Below are positions 7,679-14,714 of a stretch of DNA of 17,161 bases, in pieces. The notes under the pieces were generated by a model. It did no database searches and was not told the DNA's origin. It saw only the letters and a list, made by a program, of their open reading frames with translations. How positions within the stretch are numbered: position 1 is the stretch's first letter; each line of letters begins with the position of its first letter. The stretch comes from Flavobacterium psychrophilum (GTDB lineage Bacteria; Bacteroidota; Bacteroidia; Flavobacteriales; Flavobacteriaceae): the NCBI GenBank assembly GCA_945872875.1, contig CAMCBB010000032.1:1-17161 (forward strand), read 5' to 3'. A program made the position numbers and the translations under genes.

Positions 7679-7709
7679 CAAAGATACTAGATAATAGTGT
7701 AAAGAAAAA
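7679..7709 (-). promoter_or_regulatory. promoter of the exported 'AsnB-like' gene
   Basis: On the minus strand TATCTTTG (7679-7686) is a perfect -7 box. TTTT (7706-7709) lies 19 nt upstream as a three-of-four -33 box. The start would be near 7673, giving a leader of about 37 nt before the ATG at 7636 and ruling out the TTG at 7681. Confidence 0.65.
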
Positions 7710-7723
7710 CCTAAATTTTTGTA

Positions 7724-9268
7724 TTAAAACGGAACATCGCTGTCGTCGTCATTTAAATTTAAGTTACTTCCAAAAGCTTCATTTGGAGAAGGCAGATTTT
7801 TAGTAAAAAATGGATTATCATCAAGATTCATCTTGGATGGCAAATCACCTAAACCGGATCCGTAGTCTTCTAAATTATCAAACTTACCTAGGTTTCCAAT
7901 GAATTTCAATCGGATACTTTCCAGAGAACCGTTACGGTGTTTTGCAATAATAAATTCGGCTTGACCTTCTGTTGGAGACTGTTCATCATCATCCCATTCT
8001 TCAATTTTATAATATTCAGGACGATAAATAAACGAAACGATATCGGCATCTTGCTCAATCGCTCCCGATTCACGAAGGTCAGAAAGTAAAGGTCGTTTAC
8101 TTGAACCACGCGTTTCCACCGCACGAGATAATTGTGACAAAGCAATTACAGGAACTTCCAATTCTTTAGCTAATGCTTTTAAGTTTCTAGAAATAGTAGA
8201 AATCTCTTGCTCACGATTACCGCCTCCTTTTCCGTTTCCTCCAGCAGTCATTAACTGTAAGTAATCCACAATAATTAACTTAATACCATGTTGTGATGCC
8301 AATCTTCTTGCTTTTGCACGCAAATCGAATATGGATAACGATGGAGTATCATCAATATATAAAGGAGCTTTTTCAAGATCTTTTACTTTCACAGAAAGTT
8401 GCTCCCATTCGTGTTTTTCTAATTTACCAGTACGCAATTTCTCAGATGACAAACCCGTTTCAGAAGAAATTAAACGCGTAATTAACTGTACCGAGGACAT
8501 CTCCAAAGAGAACAACGCCACCGGGTGTCCAAAATCAATAGCAATGTTACGCGCCATAGAAAGCACAAATGCGGTTTTACCCATACCCGGCCTTGCTGCA
8601 ATAATAACCAAATCGGAAGGTTGCCAACCCGAAGTTACTTTGTCTAGTTTTTCAAAGCCAGTTGCAATTCCGGATAATCCTTCTTTATTGGCAATATCCT
8701 CAATTCGCTTTTTAGCTTGGATCACTAAACTTTGAGCCGTTTCGGAGCTTCGTTTAATATTACCTTGAGTAACTTCGTATAATCTGCTTTCTGCTTTGTC
8801 TAATAAATCAAAAACATCGGTAGTTTCATCATAAGAATCTTCAATAATTTCAGAAGAAATTCGAATCAAACTTCTTTGAATGTATTTCTGTAAAATAATT
8901 CGAGAGTGAAATTCTATATGTGCCGAAGAAGAAATCTTTTGCGTAAGTTGAATTAAATAATAATCACCACCTGCAAGTTCTAGTTTAGCATTCTTTTTTA
9001 ATTGAGAAGAAACTGTTAATAAGTCAATGGGCTGCGAATCGGTAAACAACTGAAAAATAGCCTCGAAGATGTGTTTGTGCGCCTCTTTATAAAATGCCTC
9101 CGATTGTAAAATATCAATAACCTCATCAACCCCTTTTTTATCAATCATCATGGCACCCAATACTGCTTCCTCAAGTTCGAGTGCTTGCGGAGGTAGCTTG
9201 CCTTTTTCTAAATTGATAATCGTAGATTTATCTACTCTTACAGGATTTAAATTCTTGATATTTTCCAT
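7724..9268 (-). CDS. dnaB: replicative DNA helicase DnaB
   Basis: Hexameric 5'-3' helicase that unwinds DNA at the replication fork. 514 residues with an N-terminal DnaB domain (about 25-130, beginning PPQALELEEAVLGAMM) and a RecA-like C-terminal domain. Motifs: Walker A AARPGMGKTAF (224-234), catalytic Glu in FSLEMS (253-258), Walker B LIIVDYLQLM (331-340), H4 and Arg finger around KRPLLSDLRESGAIEQDADIV (391-411). There is no intein in the P-loop. The C-terminal tail is acidic and Asn/Asp-rich. The ATG at 9268 is the first Met and agrees with the family. It stands alone between the AsnB-like gene and accA. A weak promoter lies so close that the mRNA may be nearly leaderless, and two DnaA-box-like sites lie about 60-85 bp upstream. 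Confidence 0.98.
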   Translation of the reverse strand: MENIKNLNPVRVDKSTIINLEKGKLPPQALELEEAVLGAMMIDKKGVDEVIDILQSEAFYKEAHKHIFEAIFQLFTDSQPIDLLTVSSQLKKNAKLELAGGDYYLIQLTQKISSSAHIEFHSRIILQKYIQRSLIRISSEIIEDSYDETTDVFDLLDKAESRLYEVTQGNIKRSSETAQSLVIQAKKRIEDIANKEGLSGIATGFEKLDKVTSGWQPSDLVIIAARPGMGKTAFVLSMARNIAIDFGHPVALFSLEMSSVQLITRLISSETGLSSEKLRTGKLEKHEWEQLSVKVKDLEKAPLYIDDTPSLSIFDLRAKARRLASQHGIKLIIVDYLQLMTAGGNGKGGGNREQEISTISRNLKALAKELEVPVIALSQLSRAVETRGSSKRPLLSDLRESGAIEQDADIVSFIYRPEYYKIEEWDDDEQSPTEGQAEFIIAKHRNGSLESIRLKFIGNLGKFDNLEDYGSGLGDLPSKMNLDDNPFFTKNLPSPNEAFGSNLNLNDDDSDVPF

Positions 9269-9272
9269 AGAG

Positions 9273-9303
9273 CGAAAGTAACCAATTCTTAGTTTTTATT
9301 AAA
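9273..9303 (-). promoter_or_regulatory. weak candidate promoter of dnaB
   Basis: On the minus strand TTTA (9300-9303), 19 nt, then TACTTTCG (9273-9280), one mismatch to each box. The implied start falls on or next to the dnaB ATG at 9268, so the transcript would be leaderless or nearly so. It may also be a chance match. Confidence 0.4.
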
Positions 9304-9323
9304 GTTTAGTTATTACCCAACAA

Positions 9324-9353
9324 TGTTGATAACTATGTGTTTTTTGTTGACAA
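9324..9353 (-). promoter_or_regulatory. two DnaA-box-like sequences upstream of dnaB
   Basis: On the minus strand TTATCAACA (9324-9332) differs from the DnaA box TTATCCACA by one base, and TTGTCAACA (9345-9353) by two. They have the same orientation and lie 21 bp apart. The first is also part of the 5-1-5 palindrome CAACAATGTTG (9318-9328). They could let DnaA act on dnaB transcription. Such short matches also arise by chance in A/T-rich DNA. Confidence 0.3.
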
Positions 9354-9355
9354 CC

Positions 9356-9391
9356 AAAAAAAAATCCGAAACCATTGGGCTCCGGATTTTT
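9356..9391 (-). terminator. intrinsic terminator downstream of accA
   Basis: On the minus strand AAAAATCCG (9383-9391) pairs with CGGATTTTT (9360-9368) across a 14-nt loop, followed by a T run to 9356. It lies 17 nt after the accA stop. Confidence 0.85.
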
Positions 9392-9407
9392 ATCATGTTT
9401 AGGAAAA

Positions 9408-10361
9408 TTACTCCTTATACTCACCCATTTTACTGTATTTATCCATCCTTTGCTCTACTAGATCGGTTGTTGATAAATCTTTCAGTTCTTTATAAAATTT
9501 GGTTATGTATTGTTGTACTGTAATAAAAGTAGTTTCTCTATCGTAATGTGCTCCACCAAGTGGCTCCGGAATGATCTCATCAACTAATTTTTGTTTTTTC
9601 ATATCGGCAGAAGTCAATTTTAAAGCTTCAGCCGCTTGCTCTTTATATTCCCAGCTTTTCCATAATATTGAGGAACAAGATTCTGGTGAAATAACAGAAT
9701 ACCAAGTGTTTTCCATCATCAATACGCGATCTCCAACACCTATTCCTAAAGCCCCACCCGAAGCACCTTCTCCTACAATAACACAAATGATAGGCACTTT
9801 AAGTCGGCACATTTCAAGAATATTTCTTGCAATTGCTTCACCTTGTCCTCTTTCTTCAGCTTCCAAACCAGGATAAGCTCCCGGAGTATCAATAAAAGTA
9901 ATTACAGGAACTCCAAATTTTTCGGCCATTTTCATTAAGCGCAAAGCTTTTCTGTAACCCTCTGGATTTGCCATACCGAAGTTACGGTACTGACGGGTTT
10001 TGGTATTGTATCCTTTTTGTTGACCAATAATCATAAATGATTGTCCGTCAATTTTTCCCAATCCACCAATCATTGCTTTATCATCTTTAAAACCTCTGTC
10101 TCCAAATAGTTCTAAAAAAGTATCGCCACAAATAGCGTTGATGTAATCTAAAGTATACGGTCTATTTGGGTGACGAGATAATTGTACTCGTTGCCAAGCC
10201 GTTAGATTTTTGTAAATATTTTTTTTGGTTTCTTGTAACTTCTTCTCTATTTGCTTGCAAGTGTTGGTTACATCAACATCTGATTCTTGACCAATAATTT
10301 CACATTTGTCTAATTGGTCTTCTAATTCTTTTATAGGAAGCTCAAAATCTAAGTATTCCAT
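9408..10361 (-). CDS. accA: acetyl-CoA carboxylase, carboxyltransferase subunit alpha
   Basis: Alpha subunit of the carboxyltransferase that, with AccD, moves the carboxyl group from biotin on AccB to acetyl-CoA, making malonyl-CoA for fatty-acid synthesis. 317 residues, close to E. coli (319). An N-terminal helical region (1-60) leads into the crotonase-type core: [13 protein letters not shown] (62-74), [10 protein letters not shown] (85-94), GQQKGYNTK (113-121), [16 protein letters not shown] (158-173) and the oxyanion loop [10 protein letters not shown] (197-206). No zinc finger, as expected since that belongs to AccD, which is not adjacent. ATG start with its own promoter and an intrinsic terminator; monocistronic. 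Confidence 0.98.
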   Translation of the reverse strand: MEYLDFELPIKELEDQLDKCEIIGQESDVDVTNTCKQIEKKLQETKKNIYKNLTAWQRVQLSRHPNRPYTLDYINAICGDTFLELFGDRGFKDDKAMIGGLGKIDGQSFMIIGQQKGYNTKTRQYRNFGMANPEGYRKALRLMKMAEKFGVPVITFIDTPGAYPGLEAEERGQGEAIARNILEMCRLKVPIICVIVGEGASGGALGIGVGDRVLMMENTWYSVISPESCSSILWKSWEYKEQAAEALKLTSADMKKQKLVDEIIPEPLGGAHYDRETTFITVQQYITKFYKELKDLSTTDLVEQRMDKYSKMGEYKE

Positions 10362-10392
10362 AATTCTGCTGCATTTAATTAAATTCGAACTA

Positions 10393-10422
10393 CAAATATA
10401 AAATTTTATATCAACTGATAAA
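10393..10422 (-). promoter_or_regulatory. promoter of accA
   Basis: On the minus strand TATATTTG (10393-10400) is a perfect -7 box. TTTA (10419-10422) lies 18 nt upstream as a three-of-four -33 box. The predicted start near 10387 gives a leader of about 25 nt. Confidence 0.6.
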
Positions 10423-10455
10423 GTAATTTTATGTTATAAGTTGTAAACAAATCTC

Positions 10456-11337
10456 TTAATTTGGTTTATGCTTGGCTTTTAATACTGCATTTAAGACGAC
10501 AGTAATTAATATTAGTAATGCCCCAAAATAAAAGGTTGGACTCATTTGTTCTTTTTCTTTAAAAATTAGAACGGCTAATAATATTCCGTAAATAGGTTCT
10601 AAATTAATGGTTAACATTACCGTGTAAGGACTAAGAAATTTCATTATAGAAGTAGAAGCAATAAAAGCATAGGCAGTACAAACAGAACTTAAAACTAATA
10701 AATAAAGAAAATCATTTATTGAAAGTTGAAAAAATTCAGAATTAAAGCTTGATGTTCCAAATAAGAATATAGAGAAGAATAATACCCCTCCAAATAGCTC
10801 GTAAAACGAAATCACTTTAGGTTCATAATTCACTACAAACTTACTATTAATTACCGCAAAACAAGCAGATAGAAAAGCAGAAATCAAGGCTAATACAATT
10901 CCTTCTATATAATTTCCTTCAACCTTAAAAATAATTGAAAGCCCGACTACAACCAATAATCCAAAGAAAATTTCATACCAAATGATCTTCTTTTTGAAGA
11001 AAATAGGTTCAATTATAGAAGTGAAAAAAGCCCCCGTAGACAAACAAGCGAGCGTAATTGAAACATTTGAAACTTTTATAGCTCTAAAAAAAGTAAACCA
11101 ATGCAAAGCAATTACCAAACCGGCAACTAAAAATTTTAGGATTACTTTTTTTGGTAATCTAATTGAAGTTTTGGTGAACTTGTTATAAATAAATATAAAG
11201 ACAACAGCAAATAGCATACGAAACCAAACCAATGGCATAGCATCCAGAGTAATAAGTCTTCCTAAAACTGCGGTAAAACCCCAGATAAAAACTATCCAAT
11301 GTAGTTTAAAGTAACTTTTAGTGTTATCGCTTAGCAT
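10456..11337 (-). CDS. EamA/DMT-superfamily membrane transporter
   Basis: A 293-residue inner-membrane protein made almost wholly of hydrophobic segments, about ten by eye. They are arranged as two repeats of a five-helix EamA unit (about 1-140 and 145-285), typical of drug/metabolite transporters and amino-acid or nucleotide-sugar exporters. Family-like segments are VWFRMLFAVVFIF in helix 2, LACLSTGAFFTSIIEPIF at the end of the first repeat, and LEPIYGILLAVLIFKE in the matching place of the second. The ATG overlaps the end of the upstream permease gene by 14 nt (11324-11337), which points to translational coupling in a tgt-permease-eamA operon. The substrate cannot be told from sequence. Confidence 0.92.
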   Translation of the reverse strand: MLSDNTKSYFKLHWIVFIWGFTAVLGRLITLDAMPLVWFRMLFAVVFIFIYNKFTKTSIRLPKKVILKFLVAGLVIALHWFTFFRAIKVSNVSITLACLSTGAFFTSIIEPIFFKKKIIWYEIFFGLLVVVGLSIIFKVEGNYIEGIVLALISAFLSACFAVINSKFVVNYEPKVISFYELFGGVLFFSIFLFGTSSFNSEFFQLSINDFLYLLVLSSVCTAYAFIASTSIMKFLSPYTVMLTINLEPIYGILLAVLIFKEKEQMSPTFYFGALLILITVVLNAVLKAKHKPN

Positions 11338-12409
11338 TTCGAAGTAAAAATATTGCTAAGGTACCAAAAACTAAGTTTGGAATCCATACCGCTATAATTG
11401 GAGGTGCAGAAGATTTTTCGGCTAATACTCCAAAAACTTTATCTAAAAACACAAATGCAAACGCGAGTAATATTCCTATTGCAAGATTCATTCCCATTCC
11501 GCCTCTTCGCTTCATTGCAGATACAGCCACAGCAATAATAGTTAAGATAAATGCTGAAATTGGAATGCTGAACTTTTTATAAAAAACTACCAAATAGACA
11601 TTAATATTTGAAGAACCTCTTTGTCTTTCTTTATCAATAAAATGGGTTAACTTAGTGTAATTTAATGTTTCTGCAATGTAAACTACAGGGGTTAAATCTT
11701 CTAAATCAAATTTAAAAACGGTATCTTTTACACTCCCTGTTTCAATATAATCGCCTAGTGGCCCTACTTTCCGTTTGGTATAATTAAATAAGGAATAATT
11801 CCTTTTTTTTGGATTCCATGTAATTCTTTCAGCTGTAACTTTGTATTTCAATTTATCTTTTTCAAAGCGTTCCATCGAAAAATTGAAAGCCATCTTTGAA
11901 TCCGAATTATAATTACTTACATAAATATATTCTTCTTTATTTATTTGACGGTACACATCTGAATTATCCCTAATTTGATTTTGTCCGTTTCCTATTAAAT
12001 AGGTATATCTAAAATTATTGAATCCTTCACTTGCTTTTGGAACCAAGAAAAAACCCATTAACAAAGCAAAAATAGACACAATTGTAGCGCCAATAATATA
12101 AGGTCGCAAAAATCTCGTAAATGATATTCCAGAACTTAAAATAGCAATAATTTCAGTGTTATTAGCCAATTTGGAAGTAAACCAAATGATGGATAAAAAT
12201 AAAAATATCGGAAAAAGTAAATTGGCAAAATAAATAGTAAAATCTAAATAATATTCTGCAATAGCAGCAAAAGGAACATGATTTTCAATCATTTTATTAA
12301 CCTTTTCAGATACATCAATAGTTATCCCAATTGGGATAAATAACAATATCATCACTGTAAAAGTGCTTAAATATCGTTTTAAAATGTATTTATCTAAAAT
12401 TGTTAACAT
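11324..12409 (-). CDS. LptF/LptG (YjgP/YjgQ) family LPS-export permease
   Basis: A 361-residue permease of the Lpt family, which with LptB drives lipopolysaccharide from the inner membrane to the LptC-A-D bridge. Topology by eye: helices at about 12-30, 60-78 and 101-123, a periplasmic domain (130-270), then helices at about 280-298, 305-323 and 336-356. The N-terminus LDKYILKRYLSTF and the block NTEIIAILSSGISFTRFLRPY (84-104) are family hallmarks; the latter includes the cytoplasmic coupling-helix region that contacts LptB. I cannot decide between LptF and LptG, so no symbol is given. It starts 10 nt after the tgt stop and overlaps eamA, so the three are co-transcribed. Confidence 0.93.
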   Translation of the reverse strand: MLTILDKYILKRYLSTFTVMILLFIPIGITIDVSEKVNKMIENHVPFAAIAEYYLDFTIYFANLLFPIFLFLSIIWFTSKLANNTEIIAILSSGISFTRFLRPYIIGATIVSIFALLMGFFLVPKASEGFNNFRYTYLIGNGQNQIRDNSDVYRQINKEEYIYVSNYNSDSKMAFNFSMERFEKDKLKYKVTAERITWNPKKRNYSLFNYTKRKVGPLGDYIETGSVKDTVFKFDLEDLTPVVYIAETLNYTKLTHFIDKERQRGSSNINVYLVVFYKKFSIPISAFILTIIAVAVSAMKRRGGMGMNLAIGILLAFAFVFLDKVFGVLAEKSSAPPIIAVWIPNLVFGTLAIFLLRNAKR

Positions 12410-12419
12410 GAATAATCTG

Positions 12420-13550
12420 TTATAATCGTTGGCTCATTTGTTTCACCATCATTTCTTTCCAAACTCTAAAATCACCTGCAATAATATGTTTACGCGCTTC
12501 ACGCACCAACCACATATAAAAACCAAGGTTATGAATAGTTGCAATTTGCTTACCTAAATATTCATTTGCTGCAAATAAATGACGAAGATACGCTTTAGTA
12601 TATTCGGTATCTACGAAGGTAATACCCATTTCATCCAATGGGGAAAAATCGGCTTCCCATTTTTTATTCTTTATGTTTATAGTTCCGTTTGCAGTAAAAA
12701 GCATTCCGTTTCTGGCATTCCGTGTTGGCATCACACAATCAAACATGTCCACTCCAAGCGCAATGTTTTCAAGAATGTTAATCGGAGTTCCCACTCCCAT
12801 TAAATAACGCGGTTTCTCTTCTGGAAGGATGTCACAAACGACCTCGGTCATGGCATACATTTCTTCGGCTGGCTCCCCTACTGATAATCCTCCAATAGCA
12901 TTTCCTTGTTGATTGGAATTGGCAATATATTCTGCCGATTGCATACGCAAATCTTTGTAAGTACTTCCTTGCACAATTGGAAAGAAAGTTTGGTCATAAC
13001 CATATTTTGTTGGCACTTTTTCTAAGTGATTAATGCAACGATCCAACCAACGGTGAGTCATTTTCATGGAGCGTTGTGCATAACGGTAATCGCAAGGATA
13101 AGGCGTACACTCGTCAAAAGCCATAATAATATCAGCTCCAATAGTTCTTTGAATTTCCATCACATTTTCGGGTGTAAAAAAATGATACGAACCATCAATA
13201 TGAGATTTAAACTTTACGCCTTCTTCCTTGATTTTTCTATTTGCCGAAAGCGAATAGACCTGATATCCACCGGAATCGGTCAAAATATTACGATCCCAAT
13301 TCATGAACTTGTGTAAACCACCCGCCTTTTCTAATATTTCGGTTTGTGGTCTAAGATATAAATGGTAGGTATTTCCTAAAATAATATCTGGATTGATTTC
13401 TTCTTTCAACTCGCGTTGGTGCACTCCTTTTACCGAAGCAACAGTTCCAACAGGCATAAATATTGGGGTTTCAATAACACCATGATCGGTAGTTATACTT
13501 CCTGCTCGAGCTTTAGAATTTGGGTCTTTTTGTAATAAATCGAATTTCAT
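12420..13550 (-). CDS. tgt: queuine tRNA-ribosyltransferase (tRNA-guanine transglycosylase), zinc cysteines absent
   Basis: Exchanges guanine-34 for preQ1 in tRNAs with GUN anticodons, a step of queuosine synthesis. 376 residues from the ATG at 13550. The TIM-barrel motifs are present: ARAGSITTDHG (14-24), TPIFMPVGT (28-36), ILTDSGGYQVYS (89-100, catalytic Asp92), IIMAFDEC (141-148), GNAIGGLSVGE (216-226) and MGVGTPINILE (251-261). VDMFDCVMPTRNARNG (267-282) contains the nucleophilic Asp. Odd: where E. coli has CxCxxC plus His for zinc, this protein reads GITFVDTEYTKAYLRHL. All three Cys are absent although the His of ATIHNL (340) remains. I recall Bacteroides Tgt reading the same way, so this looks like a clade trait. 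An upstream TTG (13571) falls in the promoter -7 box and is rejected as start. First gene of the tgt-permease-eamA operon. Confidence 0.97.
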   Translation of the reverse strand: MKFDLLQKDPNSKARAGSITTDHGVIETPIFMPVGTVASVKGVHQRELKEEINPDIILGNTYHLYLRPQTEILEKAGGLHKFMNWDRNILTDSGGYQVYSLSANRKIKEEGVKFKSHIDGSYHFFTPENVMEIQRTIGADIIMAFDECTPYPCDYRYAQRSMKMTHRWLDRCINHLEKVPTKYGYDQTFFPIVQGSTYKDLRMQSAEYIANSNQQGNAIGGLSVGEPAEEMYAMTEVVCDILPEEKPRYLMGVGTPINILENIALGVDMFDCVMPTRNARNGMLFTANGTINIKNKKWEADFSPLDEMGITFVDTEYTKAYLRHLFAANEYLGKQIATIHNLGFYMWLVREARKHIIAGDFRVWKEMMVKQMSQRL

Positions 13551-13568
13551 AAGGGCATTTTCAATTGG

Positions 13569-13576
13569 CAAATATA
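13569..13576 (-). promoter_or_regulatory. -7 promoter box of the tgt operon
   Basis: TATATTTG on the minus strand matches TAnnTTTG exactly. No good -33 TTTG lies 18-20 nt upstream. Its final TTG is in frame with tgt and would look like a start codon, but transcription would begin near 13562, so translation must start at the ATG at 13550. The rest of the divergent spacer up to 13729 is A/T-rich and shows nothing else I can name. Confidence 0.55.
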
Positions 13577-13733
13577 ATTTATTTAAAATTTAGGTTTTCG
13601 GTTTTAAACTTTAATTTAACACCAATTTTATGATCAATTCCATACTAAAAAGGTTTTTGTCGAATTAAAACTAATAGCAATAGGGCCTTTTTTATTTTTC
13701 TTAATAACTTTTGAAAAGTCACTTAATAATTTG

Positions 13734-13764
13734 TTTTTCAGCTTCTATCAAAATCCTATCTTTG
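13734..13764 (+). promoter_or_regulatory. promoter of the transketolase gene pair
   Basis: TATCTTTG (13757-13764) is a perfect -7 box. TTTT (13734-13737) lies at 19-nt spacing; a full TTTG (13730-13733) lies slightly too far upstream. The predicted start near 13771 gives a leader of about 20 nt. Confidence 0.6.
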
Positions 13765-13791
13765 ACTCATTAAAATAATTAACTACTACAA

Positions 13792-14637
13792 ATGTCTGAC
13801 ATTAAACAACTACACGATTTTACAACACAAGTACGAAGAGACATTCTTCGAATGGTACATGCTGTAAATTCAGGTCATCCAGGAGGTTCTTTGGGTTGCG
13901 CTGAATTTTTAGTGGCATTATACCAAGACATTCTAAACAGAAAATCTGGATTTAATATGAACGGAAACGGAGAAGATTTATTCTTCTTGTCTAACGGTCA
14001 TATTTCACCAGTATTTTACAGTGTTTTAGCAAGAAGCGGTTATTTTCCGGTTGCTGAATTAGCTACTTTCAGAAAATTAAATACCCGTTTGCAAGGCCAC
14101 CCAACTACGCACGATAATTTACCAGGAGTTCGAATGGCATCGGGTTCATTAGGACAAGGATTGTCTGTTGCAATTGGTGCTGCTCAAGCAAAAAAACTAA
14201 ATAAGGATTCCAATTTGGTTTATATTTTAACTGGAGATGGTGAATTGCAAGAAGGACAAAACTGGGAAGCTATTATGTATGCTTCTGCAAAAAAAGTAGA
14301 TAATCTAATTGCAACTGTTGATTTAAACGGAAAGCAAATTGATGGTTCTACAGATGAAGTATTAAGTATGGGGAATATCAAAGCTAAATTTGAAGCTTTT
14401 GATTGGGAAGTACTTGAAATTGTAAAAGGAAATGATATTGAATCTATTCTTTCAGGAATGAATGAAGCTAAAGCAAAAACTGGAAAAGGAAAACCTGTTT
14501 GCATTTTATTGCATACTGAAATGGGGAATGGTGTTGATTATATGATGCACACACATGCTTGGCACGGAAAAGCTCCAAACGATGAGCAATTGGCAAAAGC
14601 TTTAGAACAAAACCCAGAAACATTAGGAGACTACTAA
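13792..14637 (+). CDS. tkt: transketolase, N-terminal (thiamine-diphosphate-binding) subunit
   Basis: 281 residues matching the first third to half of classical transketolase: the pyrophosphate-binding domain. Transketolase moves two-carbon ketol units between sugar phosphates in the pentose phosphate pathway. Visible motifs: HAVNSGHPGGSLG (23-35), NGHISPVFYSVL (68-79), QGHPT (101-105), GSLGQGLSVAIGAA (118-131) and the ThDP/Mg motif GDGELQEGQNWEA..VDLNG (148-180). The C-terminal half is supplied by the next gene, so the enzyme is split and must assemble from two chains, as in many archaea and some bacteria. ATG start, no Shine-Dalgarno. The 77-nt spacer to the partner is filled with repeat-like sequence. 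A split DXS-like enzyme is less likely given the transketolase-type motifs. Confidence 0.95.
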   Translation: MSDIKQLHDFTTQVRRDILRMVHAVNSGHPGGSLGCAEFLVALYQDILNRKSGFNMNGNGEDLFFLSNGHISPVFYSVLARSGYFPVAELATFRKLNTRLQGHPTTHDNLPGVRMASGSLGQGLSVAIGAAQAKKLNKDSNLVYILTGDGELQEGQNWEAIMYASAKKVDNLIATVDLNGKQIDGSTDEVLSMGNIKAKFEAFDWEVLEIVKGNDIESILSGMNEAKAKTGKGKPVCILLHTEMGNGVDYMMHTHAWHGKAPNDEQLAKALEQNPETLGDY

Positions 14638-14639
14638 AT

Positions 14640-14679
14640 AATTATGAATTTTAAATTATGAATTATGAATTTTCATAAT
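14640..14679. repeat. AATTATG repeats and hairpin between the two transketolase genes
   Basis: AATTATG occurs at 14640-14646 and twice in tandem at 14654-14667. ATTATGA (14662-14668) can pair with TCATAAT (14673-14679) across a 4-nt loop. I recall 'AATTATGAATT' low-complexity tracts in many bacterial intergenic regions. It makes up about half of the 77-nt spacer. No promoter or T run goes with it, so co-transcription should continue. Confidence 0.7.
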
Positions 14680-14714
14680 CTTAATTTATAACTCAATCAA
14701 TCTTTGAGCAAGAA

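Noticed and set aside
8331..8735. 134-codon plus-strand ORF opposite dnaB
   Set aside because: It is antisense to the conserved helicase core, with no promoter or family match; a shadow of dnaB.
13577..13729. Possible operator or small RNA in the tgt-transketolase divergent spacer
   Set aside because: I found no inverted repeat, terminator or clear promoter beyond those listed; it is simply A/T-rich.
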